Assembly: GCA_016235865.1 (NCBI GenBank) | Contig: JACRIK010000030.1 | Span: 1-64,000, forward strand | Source of the DNA: Planctomycetota bacterium | GTDB taxonomy: Bacteria > Planctomycetota > MHYJ01 > JACQXL01 | Reading direction: 5' to 3' | DNA: 64,000 nucleotides | Part shown: positions 15,001 to 19,767 of the stretch, one piece after another | Layout of the letters: every line of letters starts with the position of its first letter | Numbering within the stretch: the stretch's first letter is position 1 | The notes under the pieces: model-generated | Databases searched by the model: none | What the model saw: only the letters and a program-made list of their open reading frames with translations | What the model was told of the DNA's origin: nothing | Position numbers and translations under genes: made by a program

Positions 15001-17821
15001 TTATAATTCGTCTTATGCTGTGGCTGTTGGTTCATATCCGATAACTGTCGGTGGCGGTGGTAGTGGTTCCACTGCGAATGCCAGCCGGGGTGGAAACGGC
15101 TCTGATAGTGTTTTTGGTACGCTTGCCGCGGTCGGCGGCGGCGGCGGCGGGTCGGATAATGATGATGCCACCGGCGTAAATAGAGGGGCAGATGGCGGCT
15201 CTGGCGGTGGCGCGGCAAACAGATATAATGTCAGTACCGCTGCGAGTTCGGGAACCTCCGGACAGGGGAATGCCGGAGGTGATGCTACATCAAATACAAC
15301 TTCATGGCGCGGTGGTAGCGGCGGCGGCGGCGCCGGTGCGGTAGGAGTAACACGATCAAGCAACGTAGGCGGCGCGGGTGGCAACGGTTTGTTAAGCAGT
15401 ATTAGCGGTTTCCCCGTTACTTATGCCGGCGGCGGCGGCGGCGGAACGTGTAATAGTAGCGGTGGCCAGGGCGGTTCAGGCGGCGGCGGAGCCGGCGGCG
15501 GAGTTAATACTGCCGGGATATCCGGAACTGCCAACACCGGCGGCGGCGGCGGCGGCGGTGGTTCGGGCAGCGGTGGCGCCGGTAACGGCGGAGCCGGCGG
15601 TTCAGGCATCGTTATCATTCGGTATCTGGCTTCAAGCGGTATTGTGGCCACCGGAGGGACAATTATACCTCCTGGCACAACCATGCATACCTTTACCACT
15701 GCCGGGACATTTACGGTGGAAGGCACTGGAAGCGTTGAGGTCTATGCCTGGGGCGGCGGCGGTGCCGGCGGCACGGTCGGCGGCTGGAACTATGGCGCTC
15801 CGGGCGGGGCCGGCGGCGCGGCCCGGGGAACCTTGAGTATAAATTCCGGTACATATAATGTTGTGGTAGGCGGCGGTGGGGTGGTTAATAGCGTAGTCGG
15901 CGCGGCCGGCGGCGGCGGCCCGGGCAGAACTCCTACTGACAGTGATGGTAATAAATATGCCAGTGGCGGCGGCGGCTATTCCGGGATGTTTATGTCATCT
16001 GTTTCCCAGGCTAATGCTCTTATCATTGCCGGCGGCGGCGGCGGCGGCGGCAGCAGCCGGGCCGGCACCGGTAATGCCGGCGGCGGCGGCGGCGGCTCGG
16101 TGGGTCAGGTGGGATATTCTCCTTACGATAGCAAGCCCCAATACGGCGGTAATCCCGGTACCCAGACCGCGGCCGGAGCCGATGCCAGTTGTGACTCTGC
16201 TAATTATCCCGGCGGACAGGGCGCCCTGCAGGGCGGCGTGGTTAGGATTAATAGTTATGGCGGCGGCGGCGGCGGCGGCTACTGGGGCGGCTCAGCCGGC
16301 GGGTATAGCGAATCCAACACCATGGCCGGCGGCGGCGGCGGCTCGGGATATCTGAATACCACCCTGATATCCGGCGGCGTATTAACGGCCGGCACCGGCA
16401 TCACGCCGGGCGATTACGCCAATGCTTATCGGGGTACGGCCGGAAATGCCGGCGCGGTGGCTGCCAATGGCAGTTCCGGCACCGTAATAATCAGGTATAC
16501 AAACACTTCAGCCACTGCAAATGCTACCAGCAACTTACGGCTGGCGGTGGTTTCTGAGACCGCCATTACACTGACTTGGCAGGATAACTCGCCGGGTGAA
16601 AACGGGTTCAAGATTGAACGTTCGCCGGAAGGCATTACCTGGACCCAAATCGTTACCGTAACGGCCAATACCACGGCCTATACCGATACGACCGTTTCAG
16701 CCGCCACGACTTATTATTACCGGGTCCGGTCTTATAACTTCCTGGAAGATAATCCTTATTCCAATATTGCGTCAACCCTGACTACGTTGCCCGACGCGCC
16801 GAGTGCCCTGACCGCCACCACGGTTTCCGCCCTTTATATGCGCTTGCAATGGGCGGATAACTCCAATAACGAGACCGGCTTCAGGATAGAGCGCCAGACC
16901 ATTCCGACCGATAGCGGATTTTCATTGATTGCCACAGTATCCCAGAGCGCCACTGCATATACCGATACCGGTTTAGCCATGGGCACCAGCTATAATTATC
17001 AGGTTTACGCCTATAACGGCATCAGCCCGAGCGGTTATTCCAATGTGCTCAGCGCCACTACCCTGACGGCCGAGAATCTAAGTCTGACCTTTACCAACAC
17101 CTCAACCGGCCAAAACGGGAGTATCCAGACACTGACCATAACATACAGCGGCACTTACCGCATAGAGGTCTGGGGCGCCCAGGGCGGCATAGCCGGTAAT
17201 ACTGGAGGTTTGGGTGCCAGGATGCGTGGAGACTTTTATCTGAACGCGGGTGATGTGCTTAGCATTGCTGTTGGACAACAAGGTGTTAATGGTGCTTCAG
17301 CAGGGGGAGGCGGTGGTTCATTCGTGGTTAGAAGTGGCGTGCCGCTGATAATCGCCGGCGGCGGTGGCGGCGGCGGTCAAACTGGTGCCGGGATGGATGC
17401 CGTTACCGGGACCTCGGGTACCTACGATAGACCAAATGTTAACCCGGGCGGGTCAGGTGGTAATGGCGGTTCGGCTTCTGGTTCTTGGGGAGGCAGTGGC
17501 GGAGCTGGATTTTCTAGTAACGGAACTACCGGGGCAAATAGTTGTACCGGTGGGCTTAATTGGGCTAATGGATTAACCGGCGGGGCGCAGGGTAGTAGCT
17601 ATGGCGCTGCTGGCGGATATGGTGGTGGCGGCGGTGCTACCTGGCCGGCTGGCGGCGGCGGCGGCTATTCCGGCGGCGGCGGTGCCTGGTCTAATGGCTC
17701 TGGTTCTGACAGGGGCGGCGGCGGTGGTGGTGGGTCTTACAACGCGGGTACTAACCAATCCAATTCCGATGGCGTTCGGACCGGACAGGGCCTGATGACT
17801 ATTATCAGCCTTGATTTTTAG
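2..17821 (+). CDS. Giant modular surface protein, 5' end outside window (Big_1-like, DUF2341/LamG, FN3, glycine-rich modules)
   Basis: The frame is open from base 2 and the first residues already match the internal Ig-like repeat, so the real start lies upstream; over 5930 residues are visible. Order by nucleotide: invasin/Big_1-like Ig repeats (2-1030), an FN3-like domain (1040-1340), DUF2341 split around two LamG jellyrolls (1348-2990), a further beta-rich domain (3000-3540), an FN3 pair (3580-4120), DUF2341 split around one LamG (4129-5040), then FN3 pairs (5670, 6985, 8410, 10640, 12050, 14260, 16510) alternating with ten glycine-rich modules. The first and last glycine-rich modules (6220-6960, 17080-17818) resemble the ALK/LTK glycine-rich fold, with GxYRIExWGAQGG and VGQQG. 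The others start with a HxFTxSGTF-type strand and end in SGIVIIRY. No transmembrane anchor or sorting signal is visible at the C terminus. Inferred role: secreted or cell-surface adhesin or matrix protein; ligand unknown. The domain pattern is seen directly; family names come from recall. Confidence 0.9.
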   Translation, partial: STNSSGIATFSNLSITTTGTAYQLQARSGAAGPVSSGSFNITAGAPGNLVFFQQPTNTAAGATISEVDVSVRDAYGNPVGFGVPVSLTTTAQLNGTTTKNTNTSGIAIFDNLSITASGIYQLQARSGAIGPVGSSSFSITAIAPNNLAFVQPPTTTVSGALFAPVITVRIRDIYGNTVTTASNPVSITVSAGSAFSGTTTGVAASSGIATFNNVGITGAGTLRTMTATAAALTIATSGTFDVLSYGAADNLAFVQQPITNGIGAIITPPVTVIVRDAYANPVPAVSVSVTTTTGALMNGTLITQSNVSGIATFNDLSIPAEGSGYVLSATALSGAISATSAAFDIGTAPVITITGATTVTGTSAVLNATVNSTGLSTIAYFEWDITNTSYTYSTTAQAIGSGLSDVIVTATLTSLNPGVTYYFRAGATNMAGTTTSPAISFTALGVLLSNDGGGNWPYYRPMTITNNSGATLTDYQVMVEPFRDSGDFIGNNITNTGLACSLPLSEGTGGTTADASGNNNTGTLVNSPTWTQGRFGNALQFNGSTTRVTTADSSSLDFGTGDFTIEGWVNYSSFGGVMRLVAAGSDADGASNEWFFGNWVSPYRLNFACRNAAGNGYYEGGSNNITVSAGNWYHIAVVRSGTAVTYYFNGNNVGGFTIPVSNHPINGGSTGALIGARYQTNASTIIEYTNGLIDEIKIHKRALSAEEISMRYGSGLVGSWHFSEPLTDTSITTTDLSGSSNNGTLVNSPTRVAGRFGNALSFDGTDDRVDVSDTDNLSFTNGMFTTEFWFKAPTQIGSGDTRNYLVAKGATSNYEYGVNIDRITGLVQFETWTSAGAGAGYITSSIRYDDDTWHYLVATRDGNGTSSNRVRLYIDGQEIGSGVLVTNSMSNTTSGIRFGNRSDLTASFYRGLIDEARIYNRVLSAAEITARYNAGTPKVKHDLADIRFASSDGSQEYSYWQETDSRFWVKEPSISASVTTGIRMYYGNISATSSSSGTNTFALFDDFEGSGLLAWTNNAGTWLNEGGYRKQKSTSAVYYKASYVSTNLTDYIVHAKMYINSATLGSGRQGLTIERDGTSTWFAGVIYEFSLSQSAILEEGAAWRNTGAIGFTPVVYTWYDLDMLRQNNIQKVSICKAGTQLSWQASDTRPLKPTTIAGLWGGFDTEVWYDDFFVRKYSAIAPIHSVPGVENGVFAPTNLSAVVVSESQVNLTWQDNSDNEFAFKVDRSFDGVTYGMLANIGVNITSCTDSTVTPTGTYYYKVASYKDLSSYLYSNTVSVTISAPVSPSNLITTTGGTSPITLQWSDNSSNETGFYLERSLDGVNWAVTITVPANITSYADASVSISTTYYYRIRSFNGIGISDPSGVISNTVNGLSNSGGGIWQYLRPITVTNTGSNLIDYQVVVSPFMDSSFINNAGLVGSWHFSEVVTATTTADMSGYYNTGTLTNGAVITSSGRFGNGCSFNGTNRYVNCGSRTVSIPFTFEAWVNPSTWPTSVGIVEVSNGASVRVGLDSQGVAGRLSIWYQGSAGNYVSYMTDAPATGSWTHIIGVISGTGSSDGMLYYNGVPQTMTFTSAGTPAASVSATCFIGAIDTVPNYPFDGIIDEARIYNRALSDTEIATRYNSGIPKVNGDYADIRFTDAAMTRELPYWQESDNKFWLKMPSLLSGTTQLKMFYGNVSATSSSSITNTFVFGDDFTGATIDVAKWVEYDTGSWLNQNNRLVSTGGSSTWGNPSVYSIGNFNRTDSLSLEFDYKWTGSAYSNFFGWKDATTGRDYTDMPYGFYSNASQADDVYEDGTNRGDVGQNWTSGQAYKIRMRLKTSSGCIYERSTDSGLSWVTWYDSVYSSESLLKVALISGGPSGALFDSDNWRIRKYSAIEPVLAVNSEVQVNTPSNLTATVVSGNQIDLNWQDNSVGELGFKVERSFDGSAWTQIGTVIGNVTIYSDTTITPNNYYYYQVRSYDANGDSPYSNIETIWSSLPSQPDTLITTTVTAGSITLQWADNSSNETGFEVWRSMNGVTYTLVATLARNTTSYTDNGLLMSTAYAYQIRVYNGMGTSNYSGSVSQITGSFYPVYITFNNTSTGQNGTIQTSTITQTGVYRIEAWGAQGGSGTSYTGGLGARMMGDFTITAGTQLKILVGQQGLNQATYKSGGGGGGTFVTDNSNNPLIIAGGGGGGGGNSNPQNGQPGLTGTSGGNGSQGVATGGTGGGGGGASGGGGGGGGLTGNGTAGWTPGGMSFINGGTAGGLNGGYGAQGGFGGGSSGEWNNQGATGAGGGYSGGAGTGSNGVAGGGGSYNAGTNQSNSSGARTGQGLVTIQGISGASENLNITTNLMATVVSDTVVALTWQDNSPGENGFRIERSLDGVDWTVTYTLAANTTAYTDTAVSAGTTYYYRVRSYNFLTEHPNSNIEQTRTSLPSAPSGLVTATVYSSYIMLQWADNSNNETGFELERSVNGITYTLLATLMRNTTVYTDTGLVSGTPYAYRIRAYNAISASGYSNILNVTTLGFAAFGGTITFSGGYTIHTFTVSGTFTANSNRNVDVLVVAGGGSGGNHNTTNANGGGGGGGVIYNTSYSVTSGAIAVTVGNGGAAITNVTTSVGYNGQNSVFGSLVALGGGGGGSTGSANVAGSGGSGGDKANNGGAAGVSVQVGGYGNSGGASAIAWTGAGGGGAGSAGFIGSSSVVTGGNGGTGISSTISGSLKYYGGGGGGGANSTERAGDGYDGGGRGCGNTTYYAYNYYPDEVNSTTRGSGTPNAVANTGGGGGAGSYWSGSGGGNNYWTTGSGAGGSGIVIIRYLTNDIQVNATTNLRATVVSDTIVALTWQDNSPGEEGFRLERSEDGNNWTVTYTLGANTMAYTDTAVSAGTTYYYRVRSYNFIGDNANSNTEVTRTSLPNAPSSLVTTTIYATAIVLQWADNSNNETGFEVWRSTDGVTYTLVATLDRNTTSYTDSGLAMATSYAYQVRAYNGIGTSSYSNVCIATTYAIEATGGTTSVSNYTTHIFTSGGTFTVTAGSGNVEVLVVGGGGGGGTQHGGGGGAGGLIYNPSFAVVVGSYPITVGAGGAGAPAGGNGDRPRGTNGSDSVFSTLTAIGGGGGGSYRTGAALSGNDGGSGGGGGSGGSSGAGGATTQTGGFGSAGGSDTLNVAPWRGGGGGGAGAAGATGMTTGNGGAGKEYSISGVSTYYAGGGGAGSNTGTGGAGGLGGGGAGSSNGASGPDGTAGTPNTGGGGGAGGAYNYAGGAGGSGIVIIRYLPSSGIVATGGTIIPAGTKTHIFTSSGTLAVTGGGNVEVYAWGGGGAGGNVGGWGYGAAGGAGGAAQGTLNVVSGTYNVVVGGGGVINSYVGAAGGGGPGSNNNVDNQYAGGGGGYSGIFASSVSQANARIIAGGGGGGGSSRAGTGNAGGAGGGASGERGFSPYDSKTSYGGNPGTQAGPGADASCDSAQAIGGQWALQGGVVRINSAGGGGGGGYWGGSAGGYSESNTMAGGGGGSGYLHPTLISGGVLTAGTGITPGDYANAYRGTAGTAGVVAGNGNNGVVIVRYLQSGNNITGNLAAQALSNTTIALTWQDNSPGENGFKIERSPEGITWTQIVTVTANATAYTDTAVSAGTTYYYRICSYDLLANHPYSNIEQTRTSLPAAPSGLVTATVYASTIGLQWADNSNNEDGFEIERSIEGITYSLYATVTRNTTVYTNTGLVSGTAYAYRVRSYNDFGPSGYSNTINIVTSNVFLATGGTITYTGGYTIHTFTSSGTFTPNGSQNVEVLVVGGGGSGGNHSTTNANGGGGGGGVISNSAYSVAPGAMAVTVGNGGSAIPVVAAVGNNGGNSVFGSLVALGGGGGGSTGLVAIAARSGGSGGGKANGGGAAGSSIQAGGYGNSGGASAVAWTGAGGGGAGSAGFAGNTGATGGNGGTGISSTISGSLRYYGGGGGGGGNSSERAGDGFDGGGRGCGQTSYYVYNSYPVEVNATTRGSSTPNAITNTGGGGGGGSYWAPNGGWTTGSGAGGSGIVIVRYLTNNQVNISGNLQATVISDTEITLTWQDNSPSDQGFRLERSEDGSNWTVTYTLAANTTFYTDTAVSAGTTYYYRVRSYNFIEDNPNSNIEQTRTSLPNDPSGLITATLYSSAIVLQWADNSNNENGFEIERSTDGITYSLCATVTRNTQVYTNTGLVSGTAYAYRIRAYNAVGVSGYSNIASATTLGFSATGGTISYGNYTTHVFTASGAFTVTAGSGNVEVLVVAGGGGGGWHHGGGGGGGGVVYDTALAVGAGSYPIVIGAGGTSPGPDDTYGNNGGDSTAFGLLASGGGGGGYYSNNAGKAGGSGGGGGGYNGTAGSSDQSSRMASSGTRTVYGNAGGNRTGSGSNTNGNGGGAGGASSSSQGGPGIYISAFSSFGSNGYFGGGGGGGNDGVGNSGMHGGGNGGNGGGGAGTAATANTGSGGGGGGGSSGDGRPGGSGIVIIRYLASSGIVATGGTIIPPSGTTTHIFTTSGTFTPNGSQNVEVLVVGGGGSGGNHSTTNANGGGGGGGVISNSAYSVAPGAMAVTVGNGGAAITNATMSVGYNGENSVFGSLVALGGGGGGSTGSASPAGSGGSGGGKANGGGAGGTSTQTGGYGNSGGNDSQNYTGAGGGGAGSAGVGGSGGTAPAGNGGAGIASTISGSLRYYGGGGGGGANSSERAGDGFDGGGRGCGTTSYYGNTSYPVEVNATTRGSSTPNGIANTGGGGGGGSYWAPNGGWLNGSGAGGSGIVIIRYNDTQTNIASNLQATVISDTEIALTWQDNSPSDQGFRLERSLDGNDWTVTYTLAANTTSYTDTAVSAGTTYYYRVRSYNFIEDNPNSNIEQTRTSLPNDPSGLITATVYAYSIVLQWADNSNNETGFELERSTDGITYSLCATITRNTQVYTNTGLVSGTAYAYRIRAYNALGPSGYSNIASAVTFGFSAIGGTKSDGNYTTHIFTSSGAFTVTAGSGNVEVLVVAGGGGGGKAEPNPSGDGGGGGGAGGLIYNSSYAVAVGSYPITVGGGGSGSTANASRGGNGSDSVFGTLAAVGGGGGGSDNDDATGVNRGADGGSGGGAANRYNVSTAASSGTSGQGNAGGDATSNTTSWRGGSGGGGAGAVGVTRSSNVGGAGGNGLLSSISGFPVTYAGGGGGGTCNSSGGQGGSGGGGAGGGVNTAGISGTANTGGGGGGGGSGSGGAGNGGAGGSGIVIIRYLASSGIVATGGTIIPPGTTMHTFTTAGTFTVEGTGSVEVYAWGGGGAGGTVGGWNYGAPGGAGGAARGTLSINSGTYNVVVGGGGVVNSVVGAAGGGGPGRTPTDSDGNKYASGGGGYSGMFMSSVSQANALIIAGGGGGGGSSRAGTGNAGGGGGGSVGQVGYSPYDSKPQYGGNPGTQTAAGADASCDSANYPGGQGALQGGVVRINSYGGGGGGGYWGGSAGGYSESNTMAGGGGGSGYLNTTLISGGVLTAGTGITPGDYANAYRGTAGNAGAVAANGSSGTVIIRYTNTSATANATSNLRLAVVSETAITLTWQDNSPGENGFKIERSPEGITWTQIVTVTANTTAYTDTTVSAATTYYYRVRSYNFLEDNPYSNIASTLTTLPDAPSALTATTVSALYMRLQWADNSNNETGFRIERQTIPTDSGFSLIATVSQSATAYTDTGLAMGTSYNYQVYAYNGISPSGYSNVLSATTLTAENLSLTFTNTSTGQNGSIQTLTITYSGTYRIEVWGAQGGIAGNTGGLGARMRGDFYLNAGDVLSIAVGQQGVNGASAGGGGGSFVVRSGVPLIIAGGGGGGGQTGAGMDAVTGTSGTYDRPNVNPGGSGGNGGSASGSWGGSGGAGFSSNGTTGANSCTGGLNWANGLTGGAQGSSYGAAGGYGGGGGATWPAGGGGGYSGGGGAWSNGSGSDRGGGGGGGSYNAGTNQSNSDGVRTGQGLMTIISLDF
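9775..10625 (+). repeat. Second glycine-rich module type, copy 1
   Basis: This module starts with IVATGGTIIP-type residues and contains the VEVYAWGGGGAGG core. It is closely repeated at 15640-16495. Each copy directly follows another glycine-rich module without an FN3 pair between them, so the two types form a composite block. Confidence 0.8.
11230..12040 (+). repeat. Glycine-rich module, copy 1 of a near-identical pair
   Basis: Internal coding repeat of the giant gene. It is nearly identical at the DNA level to 13440-14250, including synonymous positions (for example around 11265-11420 versus 13475-13630). This implies recent duplication or gene conversion rather than ancient divergence. 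A more diverged relative lies at 7540-8400. Confidence 0.85.
13440..14250 (+). repeat. Glycine-rich module, copy 2 of a near-identical pair
   Basis: Partner of 11230-12040. The two copies differ mainly in a central segment (13650-13940) and in short glycine tracts. Confidence 0.85.
15640..16495 (+). repeat. Second glycine-rich module type, copy 2
   Basis: Close DNA and protein repeat of 9775-10625, sharing VEVYAWGGGGAGG, YGGNPGTQ, ADASCDSA and the ITPGDYANAYRGTAG segment. The two Cys-containing patches suggest a conserved fold rather than mere low complexity. Confidence 0.8.
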
Positions 17822-17844
17822 AGCCGGCGTAATGGTATTATCTT

Positions 17845-18168
17845 ATGAAGGAATTACAGATTAAAGTTCAGAACAACAACGACGGCAGCGCGAACATCTC
17901 TATTCATGGCATGGTAGACGCCTATTCTTACGGCCAGTTGGAGCAGGCATTCAATAACCTGATTAATCAGGGTATTTATAATTTTGTGGTGGACCTGTCA
18001 AATGTGGATTATCTAAGCAGCGCCGGGGCCGGTATTTTTATCGGCACATTGGGCATAGTCCAGGAAAACAAGGGCAGTATTAAATTGGTTGACCCCAGGC
18101 CCAAGGTGCGCGAAACCTTTAACCTGCTCGGGCTGTCGCAATTCTTCGATATCACCGGCAATAAATAG
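17845..18168 (+). CDS. STAS-domain protein, anti-sigma factor antagonist type
   Basis: A 107-residue single STAS domain of normal SpoIIAA/RsbV length. The landmark is the VDYLSSAGAG turn (residues 54-63), which lines up with the phospho-acceptor loop of SpoIIAA (usually DSSGLG); Ser59 would be the phosphosite, and the usual Gly after it is Ala. Such proteins bind an anti-sigma kinase when unphosphorylated and free a sigma factor, but no partner kinase or phosphatase is in view. The ATG lies 24 bp after the stop of the giant surface-protein gene on the same strand, so the two may share a transcript. Family is clear; the specific pathway is unknown. Confidence 0.85.
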   Translation: MKELQIKVQNNNDGSANISIHGMVDAYSYGQLEQAFNNLINQGIYNFVVDLSNVDYLSSAGAGIFIGTLGIVQENKGSIKLVDPRPKVRETFNLLGLSQFFDITGNK

Positions 18169-18188
18169 CGCCGGCTGATAAATATATC

Positions 18189-18217
18189 TTGACTTTCGCC
18201 GCCTGATATCCTATTGT
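18189..18217 (+). promoter_or_regulatory. Predicted sigma-70 promoter for yifB
   Basis: TTGACT at 18189-18194, a 17-bp spacer, then TATTGT at 18212-18217. The -10 box ends only 10 bp before the yifB ATG (18228), so the transcript would be nearly leaderless. Confidence 0.5.
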
Positions 18218-18227
18218 TTATAAGGAA

Positions 18228-19766
18228 ATGATAAGCAAGATTATCAGCGCGGCGGTTAAGGGCATTGATGCCTGCCCTCTGGAGATAGAGGTCGATATCA
18301 CCCGCAAGCACCTGCCCAATATCATCCTGGTCGGCCTGCCTGATGCCGCGGTCAAGGAGAGTATTTCACGGATTCTTACCGCCTTTACCAACGCCCATTA
18401 CAGGTTTCCGGGCGAGAGTAAAATCACCATCAATCTGGCCCCGGCTGATATCAAGAAGGAAGGCCCGGTTTATGACCTGCCGATTGCCCTGGGCATCCTG
18501 GCCTCGTCCGAACTGATTAACAAGGATGCGCTGAAGGATTACGCGGTTATCGGAGAACTGGCTTTAGACAGCAAGGTTAGGCCGATAAAAGGCGCCTTGT
18601 CTATGGCCATGCTCTGCCGGGAAGAGGGCATAAAAGGAATTATCCTGCCCAGGGAGAATTCGGCCGAGGCCGGGGTGGTGGACGGCCTGGAGGTCATCGG
18701 CGTCAGGAATCTGGCCGAGGCAGTCGGGTTCCTGAATAAGCAGATTGTTATTAAGCCAACTATTATAGATATAGATGCCATATCCAAAGAGACCGATGAC
18801 TATGACCTGGATTTCTCAGAGGTCAAGGGCCACGAATATGTCAAGCGGGCGCTGCTGGTCGCGGCCAGCGGGATGCATAACTGCCTGATGATTGGGCCGC
18901 CCGGATCGGGCAAGACCATGCTGGCCAAGCGGGTGCCGACTATACTGCCCAACCTGACCCTGCAGGAGGCCTTAGAGACCACCCGCATCCACAGCGTTAC
19001 CGGCCTGTTGCCGTCCGGCCAGGCCCTGATAACCGTCCGGCCGTTCCGCGCTCCACATCACACCTTATCAGAACCGGGCCTGCTGGGCGGCGGCGCCTAT
19101 CCCAGGCCGGGCGAGATAAGCCTTTCTCATAACGGCGTCCTGTTCCTGGATGAACTGCCGGAATTCCACCGGAATCTGCTGGAAGGCCTGCGCCAGCCGC
19201 TGGAAGAGGGTGGCATCACTATCGGCCGGGCCACCACCTCGGTCAGCTATCCGGCCAAGTTTATGCTCATCGCGGCCATGAATCCCTGTCCCTGCGGGTT
19301 TTACGGCGACAGCCGCAAGGAATGCCGGTGCACGCCCCGGCAAATCCAGAACTACATCGGCAAGATTTCCGGGCCGCTGCTGGACCGGATAGACATCCAT
19401 ATCGATGTGCCGGCCATTGCCTACAAGGAACTGTCCGCCAAGTCCGAAGGCACCTCGTCAAGCCAGATGAAACAGAGCGTGCTAAAGGCGCGCCGGACAC
19501 AGGCCGAACGCTTTAAAGCGGAGAAGATTCTGGCCAACTCCCGGATGAATAACCGGCAGGTCAAGAAGTTCTGCAAGCTGGACGAAGAATCGGATGCGCT
19601 GTTAAGGCAGGCCATTGATGAACTGGGCCTGTCAGCCCGGGCATATACCCGCATCCTCAAGGTAGCCCGGACCATTGCCGATATCGAAGGCGCGGCTGAT
19701 ATCAACGCCCAGCACATCTCCGAGGCCATTCAATACCGCAGCCTGGACCGCAATAGTCGCATATAA
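18228..19766 (+). CDS. yifB: YifB/ComM family Mg-chelatase-like AAA+ ATPase
   Basis: A 512-residue protein of full family length. An N-terminal ChlI/Lon-protease-like S5-fold domain (about 1-175) precedes a Mg-chelatase AAA+ core with Walker A GPPGSGKT (223-230) and Walker B VLFLDE (304-309), a Cys-rich CPCGFYGDSRKECRC loop, and the C-terminal Mg_chelatase_C helical domain (about 410-505). The characterised relative ComM is a hexameric helicase aiding branch migration of recombination intermediates during natural transformation; a similar role is inferred here. The next gene starts one base after this stop, indicating translational coupling to ygiQ. Confidence 0.95.
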   Translation: MISKIISAAVKGIDACPLEIEVDITRKHLPNIILVGLPDAAVKESISRILTAFTNAHYRFPGESKITINLAPADIKKEGPVYDLPIALGILASSELINKDALKDYAVIGELALDSKVRPIKGALSMAMLCREEGIKGIILPRENSAEAGVVDGLEVIGVRNLAEAVGFLNKQIVIKPTIIDIDAISKETDDYDLDFSEVKGHEYVKRALLVAASGMHNCLMIGPPGSGKTMLAKRVPTILPNLTLQEALETTRIHSVTGLLPSGQALITVRPFRAPHHTLSEPGLLGGGAYPRPGEISLSHNGVLFLDELPEFHRNLLEGLRQPLEEGGITIGRATTSVSYPAKFMLIAAMNPCPCGFYGDSRKECRCTPRQIQNYIGKISGPLLDRIDIHIDVPAIAYKELSAKSEGTSSSQMKQSVLKARRTQAERFKAEKILANSRMNNRQVKKFCKLDEESDALLRQAIDELGLSARAYTRILKVARTIADIEGAADINAQHISEAIQYRSLDRNSRI

Positions 19767-19767
19767 T

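Noticed and set aside
19675-19767. Upstream start for ygiQ
   Set aside because: It overlaps yifB by 92 bp and adds non-family residues; the ATG at 19768 begins the conserved N terminus.
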